Source: Dastarcus helophoroides (lineage: Eukaryota; Arthropoda; Insecta; Coleoptera; Bothrideridae). Taken from it: a DNA stretch of 64,000 nt. How positions within the stretch are numbered: position 1 is the first letter of the stretch; every line of letters begins with the position of its first letter. Shown one piece after another: positions 29,744-41,700 of this stretch. A program made the position numbers and the translations under genes. The stretch covers positions 15,519,639-15,583,638 of the forward strand of contig CM053337.1 in NCBI GenBank assembly GCA_028583605.1, written 5' to 3'. The notes beneath the pieces are model-generated. The model saw nothing but the letters and a program-made list of their open reading frames with translations, was not told where the DNA came from and did no database searches.

Positions 29744-32700
29744 CTGCAAAAGAAACAATACAACTCGACCAGATGCGAGAAACAACAATTCAACCAGATA
29801 CGAGAGATGACATTTAAAAGATAAATTATTTTAATGAAAAATAGATTTTGGTGAATTTCAGAACTTCAACAAGATTCTAGCAAAGTTAGCGAGTGGCAGA
29901 AATAACTGCTTTGTTACATAATACATCTGTCGTTCTTTGGGTGGCAAGTCAATTAAAAGGTACTCAAATTCTAAGGATCTTAAGCTCATTCTCCATTCTA
30001 CTCATTTCTTGTCTTTTCTTCCAAGAGAAGAGAAGAGAAGAGAAGAGAAGAGAAGAGAAGAGGAGAGAAGAGAAGAGAAGAGAAGAGAAGAGAAGAGAAG
30101 AGAAGAGAAGAGAAGAGAAGAGAAGAGAAGAGACGAGAAGAGAAGAGAAGAGAAGAGAAGAGAAGAGAAGAGAAGAGAAGAGAAGAGACGAGAAGAGAAG
30201 AGAAGAGAAGAGAAGAGAAGAGAAGAGAAGGGAACAGAAGAAAAGAGCAGAGAAGAGAATAGAAGAGAAGAGAAGAGAAGAAAAGAGAAGAGAAGAGAGG
30301 AGATGGGAAGAGAAGAGATAAGATGGGAAGAGAAGAGATGAGGCGGGAAGAGAAAAGATCAAAAGAGAATAAATGGGAAGAGAAAAGATGAGATGGGGAG
30401 AGAAGAGATGAGATTGGAAGGGAAGAGATGGCAAGGAAAGAGAAGAGGTAGGAAAAGAACATATTAGACGAGAAGAGAAGAGATGAGATGGGAGGAGAAA
30501 AGATGGAAAGAGAAGAGCTAGGAAAAGAAGAGAAGAGGTAGAAAGGGAAGAGAAGAGATGGGAAGAGAAGAGATGAGATGGGAAGAGGAGAGATGGGAAA
30601 AGAAGAGATAAGATGGGAAGAGAAGAGATGAGATGGTAAGGGAAGAGATGGAAAGGAAAGAGAAGAAAAGAGAACAGAAGAGAAGAGAAAAGATGGGAAG
30701 AGAAGAGATGGGAAGAGAAGGGATAAGACGGGAAGAGAAGAGATGAGATGGGAAGAGAAGAGATGAGAAGAGAAGAAATGTGAAGAGGAAAGATGAGATG
30801 GGAAGAGAAGAGATGAGATGGGAAGAAAAGAGACGAGAAGAGAAGAGGAAAAAAGAGAAGAGAAGAGAAGAGACGAGAACAGACGAGAAGAGAAGAGAAG
30901 AGAAAAGAAAAGAAGAGAAGAGAAAAGAAGAGAAGAGACGAGAAGAGAAGAGAAGAGAAGAGAAGAGAAGAGAAGAGAAGAGAAGAGAAGAGAAGAGAAG
31001 GGAAGAGAAGGGAAGAGAAGGGAAGAGAAGGGAAGAGAAGGGAAGAGAAGGGAAGAGAAGGAAGAGAAGAGAAGAGAAGAGAAGAGAAGAGAAGAGAAGA
31101 GAAGAGAAGAGAAGAGAAGAGAAGAGAAGAGAAGAGAAGAGAAGAGAAGAGAAGAGAAGAGAAGAGAAGAGAAGAGAAGAGAAGAGAAGAGATGGAGAGA
31201 AGAGAAGAGAAGAGAAGAGAAGAGAAGAGAAGAGAAGAGAAGAGAAGAGAAGAGAAGAGAAGAGAAGAGAAGAGAAGAGAAGAGAAGAGAAGAGAAGAGA
31301 AGAGATGGGAAGAAAAGAGGTAAGACGGGAAGAGAAGAGATGAGACGGGAAGAGAAAACATCAAAAGAGAATAAATGGGAAGAGAAAAGATGAGATGGGG
31401 AGAGAAGAGATGAGATGGTAAGGGAAGAGATGGAAAGGAAAGAGAAGAGAAGAGAAAAGATGGGAAGAGAAGAGATGGGAAGAGAAGAGATAAGACGGGA
31501 AGAGAAGAGATGAGACGGGAAGAGAAGAGAAGAGACGAGACGAGACGAGAAGAGAAGAGAAGAGAAGAGAAGAGAAGAGAAGAGAAGAGAAGAGAAGAGA
31601 AGAGAAGAGAAGAGAAGAGAAAAGAAGAGAAGAGAAGAGAAGAAAAGAGAAGAGAAGAAAAGAGAAGAGAAGAGAAGAGAAGAGCAGAGAAGAGATGGGA
31701 AGAGAAGAGATAAGACGGGAAGAGAAGAGATGAGACGGGAAGAGAAAAGATCCAAAGAGAATAAATGGGAAGAGAGAAGATAAGATGGGGAGAGAAGAGA
31801 TGAGATGGGAAGGGAAGAAATGGAAAGGAAAGAGAAGAGGTAGAAAAAGAACATATTAGACGAGAAGAGAAGAGATGAGATGGGAGCAGAAAAGATGGAA
31901 AGAGAAGAGCTAGGAAAAGAAGAGGTAGAAAGGGAAGAGAAAAGATGGGAAGAGGAGAGATGGGAAAAGAAGAGTTAAGATGGGAAGAGAAGAGATCAGA
32001 AGGGAAGAAATGTGAAGAGAAAAGATGAGATGGGAAGGGAAGAGATGGAAAGGAAAGAGAAGAGAAGAGAAGAGAAGAGAAGAGAAGAGAAGAGAAGAGA
32101 AGAGAAGAAAAGAGAAGAGAAGAGAAGAGAAGAGAAGAGAAGAGAAGAGAAGAGAAGAGAAGAGAAGAGAAGAGAAAAGATGGGAAGAGAAGAGATGGGA
32201 AGAGAAGAGATAAGACGGGAAGAAATGTAAAGAGAAAAGATGAGATAGGAAGAGAAGAGACGAGAAGAGAAAAGAAGAGAAGAGAAGAGAAAAGAAGAGA
32301 AGAGACGAGAAGAGACGAGAAGAGAAGAGAAAAGACGAGAAGAGACGACGGGAGACGAGACGAGAAGAGAAGAGAAGAGAAGAGAAGAGAAGAGAAGAGA
32401 AGAGAAGAGAAGAGAAGAGAAGAGAAGAGAAGAGAAGGAAGAGAAGAGAAGAGACGAGACGAGACGAGAAGAGAAGAGAAGAGAAGAGAAGAGAAGAGAA
32501 GAGACAAGATTTGTATTTCTATATTTGGAGATAACCAAGGACCAGTTTGTTTCACCAAAAAAAAAACATCATATGCAATCCAAATTACCTGATGGGACGC
32601 ATACGTATCCATCGCCGGTGTAACCGCTGGGGCAAGGGCCGCAGCGCGGGCCGGAGGACGTCTCGTAACATTGAGCCCCAGGGTGGCACCTAACGCTCGA

Positions 32701-35700
32701 GCAGGAGCGCTGATAGCGGCAGCTGTAACCATCACCGGTCATCCCAGATGGACAAGGGCCACACCTCGGTCCAGAGCTAGTTTCGTAGCAGCGAACCCCC
32801 GGATAACACCTCACGCTCGAACAAGTATTATGAGGTCGACAGCTTGACCCCATCACCGGTCATACCAGCCGGACAAGGACCACAGCGTGCGCCTGAAGAC
32901 ATTTCGTAACATTGTACGCTTGGGTAGCATCGGATGTCGGAGCAGGAACGAAGAGGGCGACATTGGTAGCCGTTACCGGTCATTCCGTTTGGGCAAGGAC
33001 CGCAACGGGGTCCTGTGGTTGTTTGGTAGCAACGAACATTGGAGTAGCAAGGAGGTGAACACGTATCGCGTTGTCGGCAGTTGTAACCGTCTCCGGTCAT
33101 GCCTTCGGGGCAAGTTCCGCATCTTGGGCCTTTGGCGGTGTCGTGGCATCTTACCCCTGGGTAGCATCGCGGAGGATGGGTTTGGCAGGTCGGTACAGTT
33201 ATTGGACATGGTCCTTGTTTGCAAAGTTTGCATTCTTCTATAAGTCTTTTTAGTTCATGAGTGACGGCTTGGTGCTCTTCTACTCTACGGAGAACGTAGT
33301 TCGTGGCAGTAATTAATCTGTTCAGGGCTGCTATGGTACCATCTAAAAACCAAACATTGCTTTCATCGATACTTTAATTAGTTTTAAAATCGAAGACTCC
33401 ATGATTTACTTTGGGAGTAAAGAAGTCTGCCAGTGATTTATCATAAATGTTTACCATTTCTCTGGTCATGAAATTTTTCATCAAGAACAAAATTACCAAA
33501 AGCGTTAGAATGAGAAAGTAAAAACAAAGCGGGAGTGAAAGAAGGAGTAGAATAGTTAGTCTTTTGACAGATATAATGAATTAGAACGTAAGAGGTGGGA
33601 AAAGAAATACAGAGAGGGAGACAGAAGAGATTTTTGTTTCAGATTCCATAGCAGGATTTGTAGAAAGCTTCTATCTGGAAGCAGATAGTTTAAAACATGC
33701 AATGAATCTGATCAGTGCATTCATTTTCGCTTGGAATTCTATCTGCTTCCAGATAGAAGCTTTCTTCTATCTAGATTCCATAGCAGGATTTGTAGAAAGC
33801 CTCTATCTGCTTCCAGATAGAAGCTTTCTTCTATCTAGATTCCATAGCAGGATTTGTAGAAAGCCTCTATCTGGAAGCAGATAGTTTAAAACATGCAACG
33901 AATCTGATCAGTGCATTCATTTTCCCTTGGAATTCTATCTGCTTCCAGATAGAAGCTTTCTTCTTCTTTCTTCTATCTGGAAGTAGATAGAATTCCAAGG
34001 GAAAATAAATGCACTGATCAGATTCGTTGCATGTTTTAAACTAGACCTTTTTAATTCTGCCTTTTGTGGAGTTTCAAAATTCGTTGTAGCATCTTCAATT
34101 TTGACATCTTACCTCCTCCATAACCATAAATGTTAGACTGGAGAGGTATTTGGTCAATTCTGTTGTCAGAAATATCAGGGTAATCCCTAACAGTTCTCCT
34201 GATGTGTACCGGGGTGACTTCGAGTCCACCTGAATCCAACGCATCTTTAGAGCAATTTTTCTCGTTCAAGGGCACGTCAGAGTCTCCCTCATTTTTTATC
34301 CTGATGTTATAACCATCAGCTACATACTGAAATGAACCATAACATATTTAATTCTTTAATATCTTGTTTCCTTTGTGGTTTTTCTAGAGTTCGTCTAGAG
34401 GTTTTCAAAGAAGATATTTATTGAGAAACATAGAATGATTTAAGAAAGAAAAGAAAGTTTAAAATGGTCAGATTTCCCCCACTGGAAGTAGTATTACTTT
34501 TCAATTTTTAAAATCTATTTCAATTGTAGGCAAATAATTGGGAATTGTGTAAAATGTATCTATATACAACGATAAATATGACCATTTTGTTTATGTATCT
34601 AAAAAAACGTGTAAATATCAACTGACTCACCAATTTGATGTCAGGAGTCATCATCCAAGTTAAATAAATATTTAATACTTTCAGGTAAGTAGGCAGAATT
34701 ATGTAAAATGCAATTTATGTACAAATTGATGCTCGTCCCGGATTCTTTCTGGTCCATTTTCAGAATTAATGACTGAATTGATAAATCATCATCCAGATAT
34801 TGTTCTGCATAATACTGATTAGCGATCGTACCTTCAGCAACTTCTAAAAACACTGAAAGAAAATTTACTAATTTTATCTCATCAGTTGTCATCTCTTTTA
34901 GTGGAACGGATTGGTCTTTGGTTATCTTCAAAAATTGAAGAACACATCTTCTTCCCAGAAACCAAGAAAGACTAAAAACCACAAGAAGAGAGCAACAAAA
35001 GAGCAACTATTGTTGTAAAAATTGAAATACAGAACTTGTCCCCTGAAACCAAGAAAGATTAAAAAACACAACAAAGGTTGCTGTGGGTTTTTTAATCATT
35101 CTTGGTTTCAGGGGACAAGTTCTGTATTTCAATTTTTGAAGATAACCAAAGACCAGTCCGTTCCACTAAAACTATTGTTGTACTTTTTAATTTTTCTTGG
35201 TTTCAAGGAACAAGATTTATATTATCATCTTTTTTCTCAGCTTCTTCAGCTTTTCATCAACACTGAGCATAACGCACTTTTGATTTTTAGTACGAAGTAC
35301 GAGGCAAAAGGTGATTTCTTTTGATCGTAAAATGCGCCAGAGGCTTATCAACTGTTCGAACTGTTCCAGGTCCTTTTGGGGATTTGGAAAGTCGATTGGA
35401 AAGAATTTTACACCTTCAAATTTTCCACCTTTACTCGATGAAAATAGCAATATTGCTACTGCCTCCAAGGAAAAGGTTGACATATTAGCCTTAACGTTTG
35501 CTGAATATTCCAGTCTTGATTCTTCACATGTCAGAAAACGAGATCTGATTTACTGTCAGAAATAGTCATCTCTCTTGAATTAAACTGATTATCAAGCTCA
35601 ACATTTGGTGCCTAGGGGAAGTTTTTATGTAATAAAATACCCACCTTGCCTCTGCTTTTTAGTTCTATCTTCTATAACTGAAAGGGTACGTTTGCCTTTG

Positions 35701-38700
35701 AAAATATGCATGATGGCTTCTGTCGAATCTTCTGGAGTTGTTACAGATTGATTTTTCTGAATAATTAACATGAATCCTCCCCCTTCAATGGTGGTTTGAA
35801 GCTGCTCCGCAAGACCTGAAATCGGAAATCTGATCTAAAATATGAAATCTGACCTAAAATTTGAAATCTGACCTAAAATTTGAAATCTGATGCAAAATTT
35901 GAAATATGAATGATACTCTCAACAAAATTAAAACGTTGTTAGCTTAACAAACAAAAAAAATTAATGAGTATTGTTAAATATTTTACTAGAATTGTTTTTG
36001 GTTCTTGCTGGGTACGAGGAACCTCAGGGATCAAATTGTAGTCTTCTGGACCGTTCTTAGAGAACAACCGCTTTGCTAAACGTTTGTGGTTCAACCGTTG
36101 GTAGATTGGCTACCGATGATGCACTATAGATGTTTGAAGGGCTGCATACCGCAGTCTAGGTTGCATTCTATTTGCATATGACCAAGAAGACTGTAAAATA
36201 TTAGATTTTTTGGATACGACACTCGTTGAAGTTGTCCACAGTTTCTCTATCAATCAATATCACCTTGGAGCCATCAATTTTTCAACACATTCAAAAGTTA
36301 TTATTAAATGTTTTTAAAAGTTATTCTGTATCTCTCTGAAATAATAGCTATCGAAACGAGTTAGAGCAACCTTTGTTGTGTTTTTAATCTTTCTTGATTT
36401 CAGGGGACGAAGATTTGTATTTCAATTTTTGAAGACAACCAAGGACCAGTGCGTTCCACCAAAAAAAGTTACTCCTTCAAAATTGACACCGTTTGATACA
36501 CTTGGTAAACTTCCACAAAATAAACCGAATTTTTTGAGATATTTTCCAACTCAAAAACCAAATTTAAGACTTCATCAAAAATTTTGGAACTTATTTAAGA
36601 ACCATCTCATGTGTATAGAAATACGCCAAATGTTATGAGCTCAAATTCATGCTAATAGTGGAAACAAACCATGTAAAATTAGCGTAATGTTCGACGTGTT
36701 AATTAGCTAATAACATCGCCATTATTATTAAACATGCGATAGATTAAAAGACCCGGCAAGTCATAAATAATTAAGAAAATAAAAAGTAAATCTTTTGCTC
36801 GATGACATCACCTCTTTATCAATTGCTCCATCTGTTTCAAAGTTCTGAAAAATCTGAAACGTAAAACAGTCTCTGCGTAAAACCTTGAAAATTTTCACAC
36901 CGATTACGCCTCCATTCTAAACTGGATAATGCTCCCAACATTATAAATGTTTAAATAAATTTTGCAAAAACTAAAATTTGTTTACCAAGAAAAATGTTTG
37001 ATGGAACGGACTGGTCCTTGGTTATCTTCAAAAATTGAAACACAGAACTTGTCCCCTGAAACCAAGAAAAATTAAAAAACACAACAAAGGTTGCAATGTA
37101 AAAATTTTCGAAAAATAAACTGAAAACTTTCCAAAAATAAAGCATAATATTGAAAACGAATTTCACAATTTTTAGGAAAAAACACCGAAATTTCGAGAAA
37201 ACAATAGTAAATTGTGTGGAGAAAACTTAACATTGAAAAGAAAAGCGAATTTTGCGACCTTCGATAAAAAGCGAATTTTGCGACCTTCGATAAAAAGCGA
37301 ATTTTGCGACCTTCGATAAAAAGCGAATTTTGCGACCTTCGATAAAAAGCCAATTTTGCGACCTTCGATAAAAAGCGAAATTTTGAGAAACAAAATCTAG
37401 TCGTCTCATTTAAAACAAGACGAACTCTTCAACTGAAATGTGGAAAAAATCTGGCTAAATTACGAAAGAAAGAGGAATTTTTAACAAAAATGTCCAAAAT
37501 TCAAGATGAAAGTTTGGAAAAAAAACTGAAGCTTCGAAAAAGTCGATATTATTTCTAGGGGAACGTCAAATTATGACAAAGTAAACGAATTTTGGAAACT
37601 CGAAATTTCGAAAAAAAAACCGTATTTCGGTAAAGTGGTCAACATTTCCAAAAACAGGTTGAGTTTGTCGATAAAATCAAAATTTCGATGAAAAGGAACA
37701 TTTTGGAAAACGCGTTAACATATTTACTTGAATAAAAATTAATGATTTTTTTTAAAGCAGTCAAGAAATTAGTCGAAATTTGTGTCGAAATTGTTGTCTT
37801 GAAAATTTTATCTACATTTGAAGAAAATGTTCGATGTTTCGAAACTTTGAAATACAAAAAGATTTACTTCTTTCTGTATTTCAAATCTGACAGAGAAATC
37901 TGACAGAGACATCTGATAGAGAAAATCGAGTTAACATTTTTACAACGTTGAATTAAAAAAAATCTATTTTTTTTTCGAAAAAGCACTCGAGAAATTAGTC
38001 GAAATTTGTGTCGAATTCACCTTGAACATTTTATCTAAATTTGACATTTCGAAATTTTGAAATACAGAAAGAAGTCGACCTGAATTTGACAGAGAGAATC
38101 GTATTTTCGTATTTGAGAATAGCGTTGACATTTTAAAAAAATGGATCAACAAATAATAAACCAAAATGAAAAGAAAAAGACGAATTTGGGAACAAAAGTT
38201 CCGTCTTTCTAGAGATTTTCCCAAAATTATTAATTTCCTGTCTAATTCTAAGAATATTGCAGATATTTCAATAAAGATTGACTTTGAGAAAAATTCGAAA
38301 ATTTGACGAAAAGGACGAATTTAAAAACAAAAGTTGAGTTTGACAGAGAAAATCGTATTTTCAGCCTAATTTAAGAATAGCATTAACATTCTTTAAAAAT
38401 CGATCAACAAATAATAAACCAAAATTGATAACGAAGGCTTCCACGGCCAGAGTCAGTACAGGATATACGTCTTCCGGGATTGGACCGTGTCAAAGAACTA
38501 CTAAAACACTTTTAATAGTTCTTTGGCACGGTCCAATCCCGCAAGAAGTAAACCAAATTTAATAAAAAAAAGACTAATTTGGAAACAAAAGTTGATATTT
38601 CCGTTTTTCTGGAGATTTCCAAAAATATTAATTCTCTGTCTAATTCTAATATTATCGCAGATATTTCAAACAAGATTGATTTTGAGAAAAATTCGAAATT

Positions 38701-41700
38701 TCACGAAAACACGAATTTAAAAACAAAAGTTGAAATTTGCAAAAAATTTTGTCTCGATATTTGAAGCATAAAAATATGTTTGCTGAAATTTGACTTTTTT
38801 TATTAAAAATTCGAACTAATAAGAAAATAAATGTATTTTGGGGCGACATCTTGGGAAAAACAGTTTCGGGGAAAATATCAAAATTTCTGGACGCAGAAAA
38901 GGTCGATTTTTAAAATAGTAGAAGTTTCGATAGAAGAAGGACTCAGATTTTAAAAGTCTAAATTTTCAAAAGGTCAAACTTATAAAAAATTGGAATTGAA
39001 TTGGAAAAATGAAATTTCGAAAAAAGAGTCAAAATTTGGAAAACGGTTGTAATTTTCCACAGAAAGCCAAAATTTGGAAAGTTTTGGGAATAAAATATTT
39101 TCAAAAAAGGACAAACTTTGAAAAAAAAGTCGAAATTTTCTAAGACGAATTTTGGAATAAAATTCGAAATTTGGTTACCAAAAGGCTAAATTTTGGGACG
39201 AACGTCAAAGTTTTGAGAAAAATACCAAGAACGAGCCTTATCACATTGTCAGATTTAGAAATAAAGTCAAATTTTCGGACAAAAGATCGAATTTTAAGAA
39301 AAATTGGATAAAATTTGAGGAAGTCGAAATTTCGAAAACAGGTTAAATTTTCGAAAAAAAAGACCAAATTTGGAAAACGGTTGTAATTTTCCAGAGAAAG
39401 CCAAAATTCGAAAAATTTGGGGACAAAATATTTTTAGAAAAAGACAAACTTTGGAAAAAAGTCGAAAATTTCTGGAGACGAATTTTGAAACAAAATTCGA
39501 AATTTGGTGACCAAAAGGCTAAATTTTGGGACGAATGCCAAAATTTTGAGAAAAATACTAAGAACGAGCCTTATCACATTGTCAGATTTAGAAATAAAGT
39601 CAAATTTTCGGACAAAAGGTCGAATTTTAAGAAAAATTCGGTAAAACTTGAGAAAATCGAAATTTCGAAAATAGGTTAAAATTTCGAAAAAAAAAGTCGA
39701 CATTTGGAAAACGGTTGTAATTTTCTAGAGAAAGCTAAAATTTGGAAAGTTTGGGAGTAAAATAATTTTAGAAAAAGACAAACTTTGAAAAAAAGTCGAA
39801 ATTTTCGAAACGAATTTTGAAAATAGATTCGAAATTTGGGTACAAAAAAGCTAAATTTTGGGATGAACGTCAAAATTTTGAGAAAAATGCTAAAAACGAG
39901 CTTTATCACATTGTCGGATTTTGAAATAAAGTCAAATTTCCGGACAAAAGGTCGAATTTTAAGAAAAATTGGATAAAACTCGAGAAAGTCGAATTTTCAA
40001 TAAAATTTCGAAAATAAAGCCGAAATTTGGAACATGGTTGTTGTAATTTTCCAGAGAAAGCCAAAATTTGCAAAGTTTGGGGATAAATTATTTTCAAAAA
40101 AAGGCAATCTTTGGAAAATAAATCGAAATTTTACGAAGACAAATTTTGAAATAAAATTCGTAATTTGGGGACCAAATTTTGGCTAAATTTTGAGAAAAAT
40201 ACTAAGAAAAAGCCTTATCACATCGTCGGATTTACAAATAAAGTCGAATTTTCGGACAAAACGTCGAATTTTAAGAAAAATTGGTTAAAATTCGAGAAAG
40301 TCGAAATTTTGAAATTCGAAATTTGGGGACCAAAAAGGGGACAAATCTCAAAGTTTTGAGAAAAATATTAAGAATAAGGCTTATGACATCGTCGGATTTA
40401 AAAATAAAGTCGAATTTTTGGACAAAACGTCGAATTTTAAGAAAAATTGGTTAAAATTCGAGAAAGTCGAAATTTCGAAATTCGAACTTTGGGGACCAAA
40501 AAGGGGACAAACCTCAAAGTTTTGAGAAAAATACTAAAAATAAGCCTTATTACATCGACCGATTAAGAAATAAAGTCGAATTTTTGGACAAAACGTCGAA
40601 TTTTAAGAAAAATTGATTAAAATTCGAGAAAGTCGAAATTTCGTAATTCGAGAAAGTCGAAATTTCGTTATTCGAAATTTGGGGATCAAAAAGGGGACAA
40701 ACCTGAAAGTTGTGAGAACAATACCAAGAAAAGCCTTATCACATCGTCAGATTTAGAAACAAAGTCGAATTTTCGGACAAAACGTCGAATTAAAAAAAAA
40801 TTGGTTAAAGTTTGAGAAAGTCGAAATTTCGAAATTCGAAATTTGGGGACCAAAAAGGGGAGAAACCTCAAAGTTTTTAGAAAAATACTAAGAATAAGCC
40901 TTATCACATCGTCAGATTTAGAAATAAAGTCGAATTTTCGGACATAACATCGAATTTTAAGAAAAATTGTTTAAAATTCGAGAAAGTCGAAATTTCAAAA
41001 TTCGAAATTTGGGGATCAAAAAGGGGACAAACCTGAAAGTTGTGAGAACAATAGCAATAAAAGCCTTATCACATCGTCAGATTTAGAAAAAAAGTCGAAT
41101 TTTCGGACAAAACGTCGAATTAAAAAAAAATTGGTTAAATTTTGAGAAAGTCGAAATTTCGAAATTCCAAATTTGGGGACCAAAAAGGGAACAAACCTCA
41201 AAGTTTTGAGAAAAATACTAAGAATAAGCCTTATTACATCGTCGGATTTAAAAATAAAGCCGAATTTTCGGACAAAACGTTGAATTTTAAGAAAAATTGG
41301 TTAAAATTCGAGAAAGTCGAAATTTCAAAATTCGAAATTTGAGGACTAAAAAGGGGACAAACCTCAAAGTTTTGAGAAAAATACTAAGAATAAGCCTTAT
41401 TACATCGTCGGGTTTAAAAATAAAGCCGAATTTTCGGACAAAACGTCGAATTTTAAGAAAAATTGGTTAAAATTCGAGAAAGTCGAAATTTCGAAATTCG
41501 AAATTTGGAGACCAAAAAGGGGACAAACCTCAAAGTTTTGAGAAAAATACTAAGAATAACCCTTATTACATCGTCCGATTTAGAAATAAAGTCGAATTTT
41601 CGGACAAAACGTCGAATTTTAAGAAAAATTGGTTAAAATTCGAGAAAGTCGAAATTTCGAAATTCGAAATTTGAGGACTAAAAAGGGGACAAACCTCAAA

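Larger units (their letters stand above)
35816..37244. other. 3' portion of TSP-B intron 1
   Basis: Contains a small ~21-bp tandem repeat (TGAAATCTGACCTAAAATT, 35828-35905) and two M1 MITE copies (36358-36465, 36997-37096). No exon seen. Confidence 0.5.

Noticed and set aside
29964..32735. 923-codon minus-strand frame rich in Ser, Leu and Phe
   Set aside because: It is (CTTCT)n satellite read in any frame; pentamers lack stops. Only its first codons overlap the true EGF exon region.
35217..35483. 88-codon minus-strand frame as an extra TSP-B exon
   Set aside because: It is the reverse strand of the Jockey-like fragment and lacks suitable splice phases.
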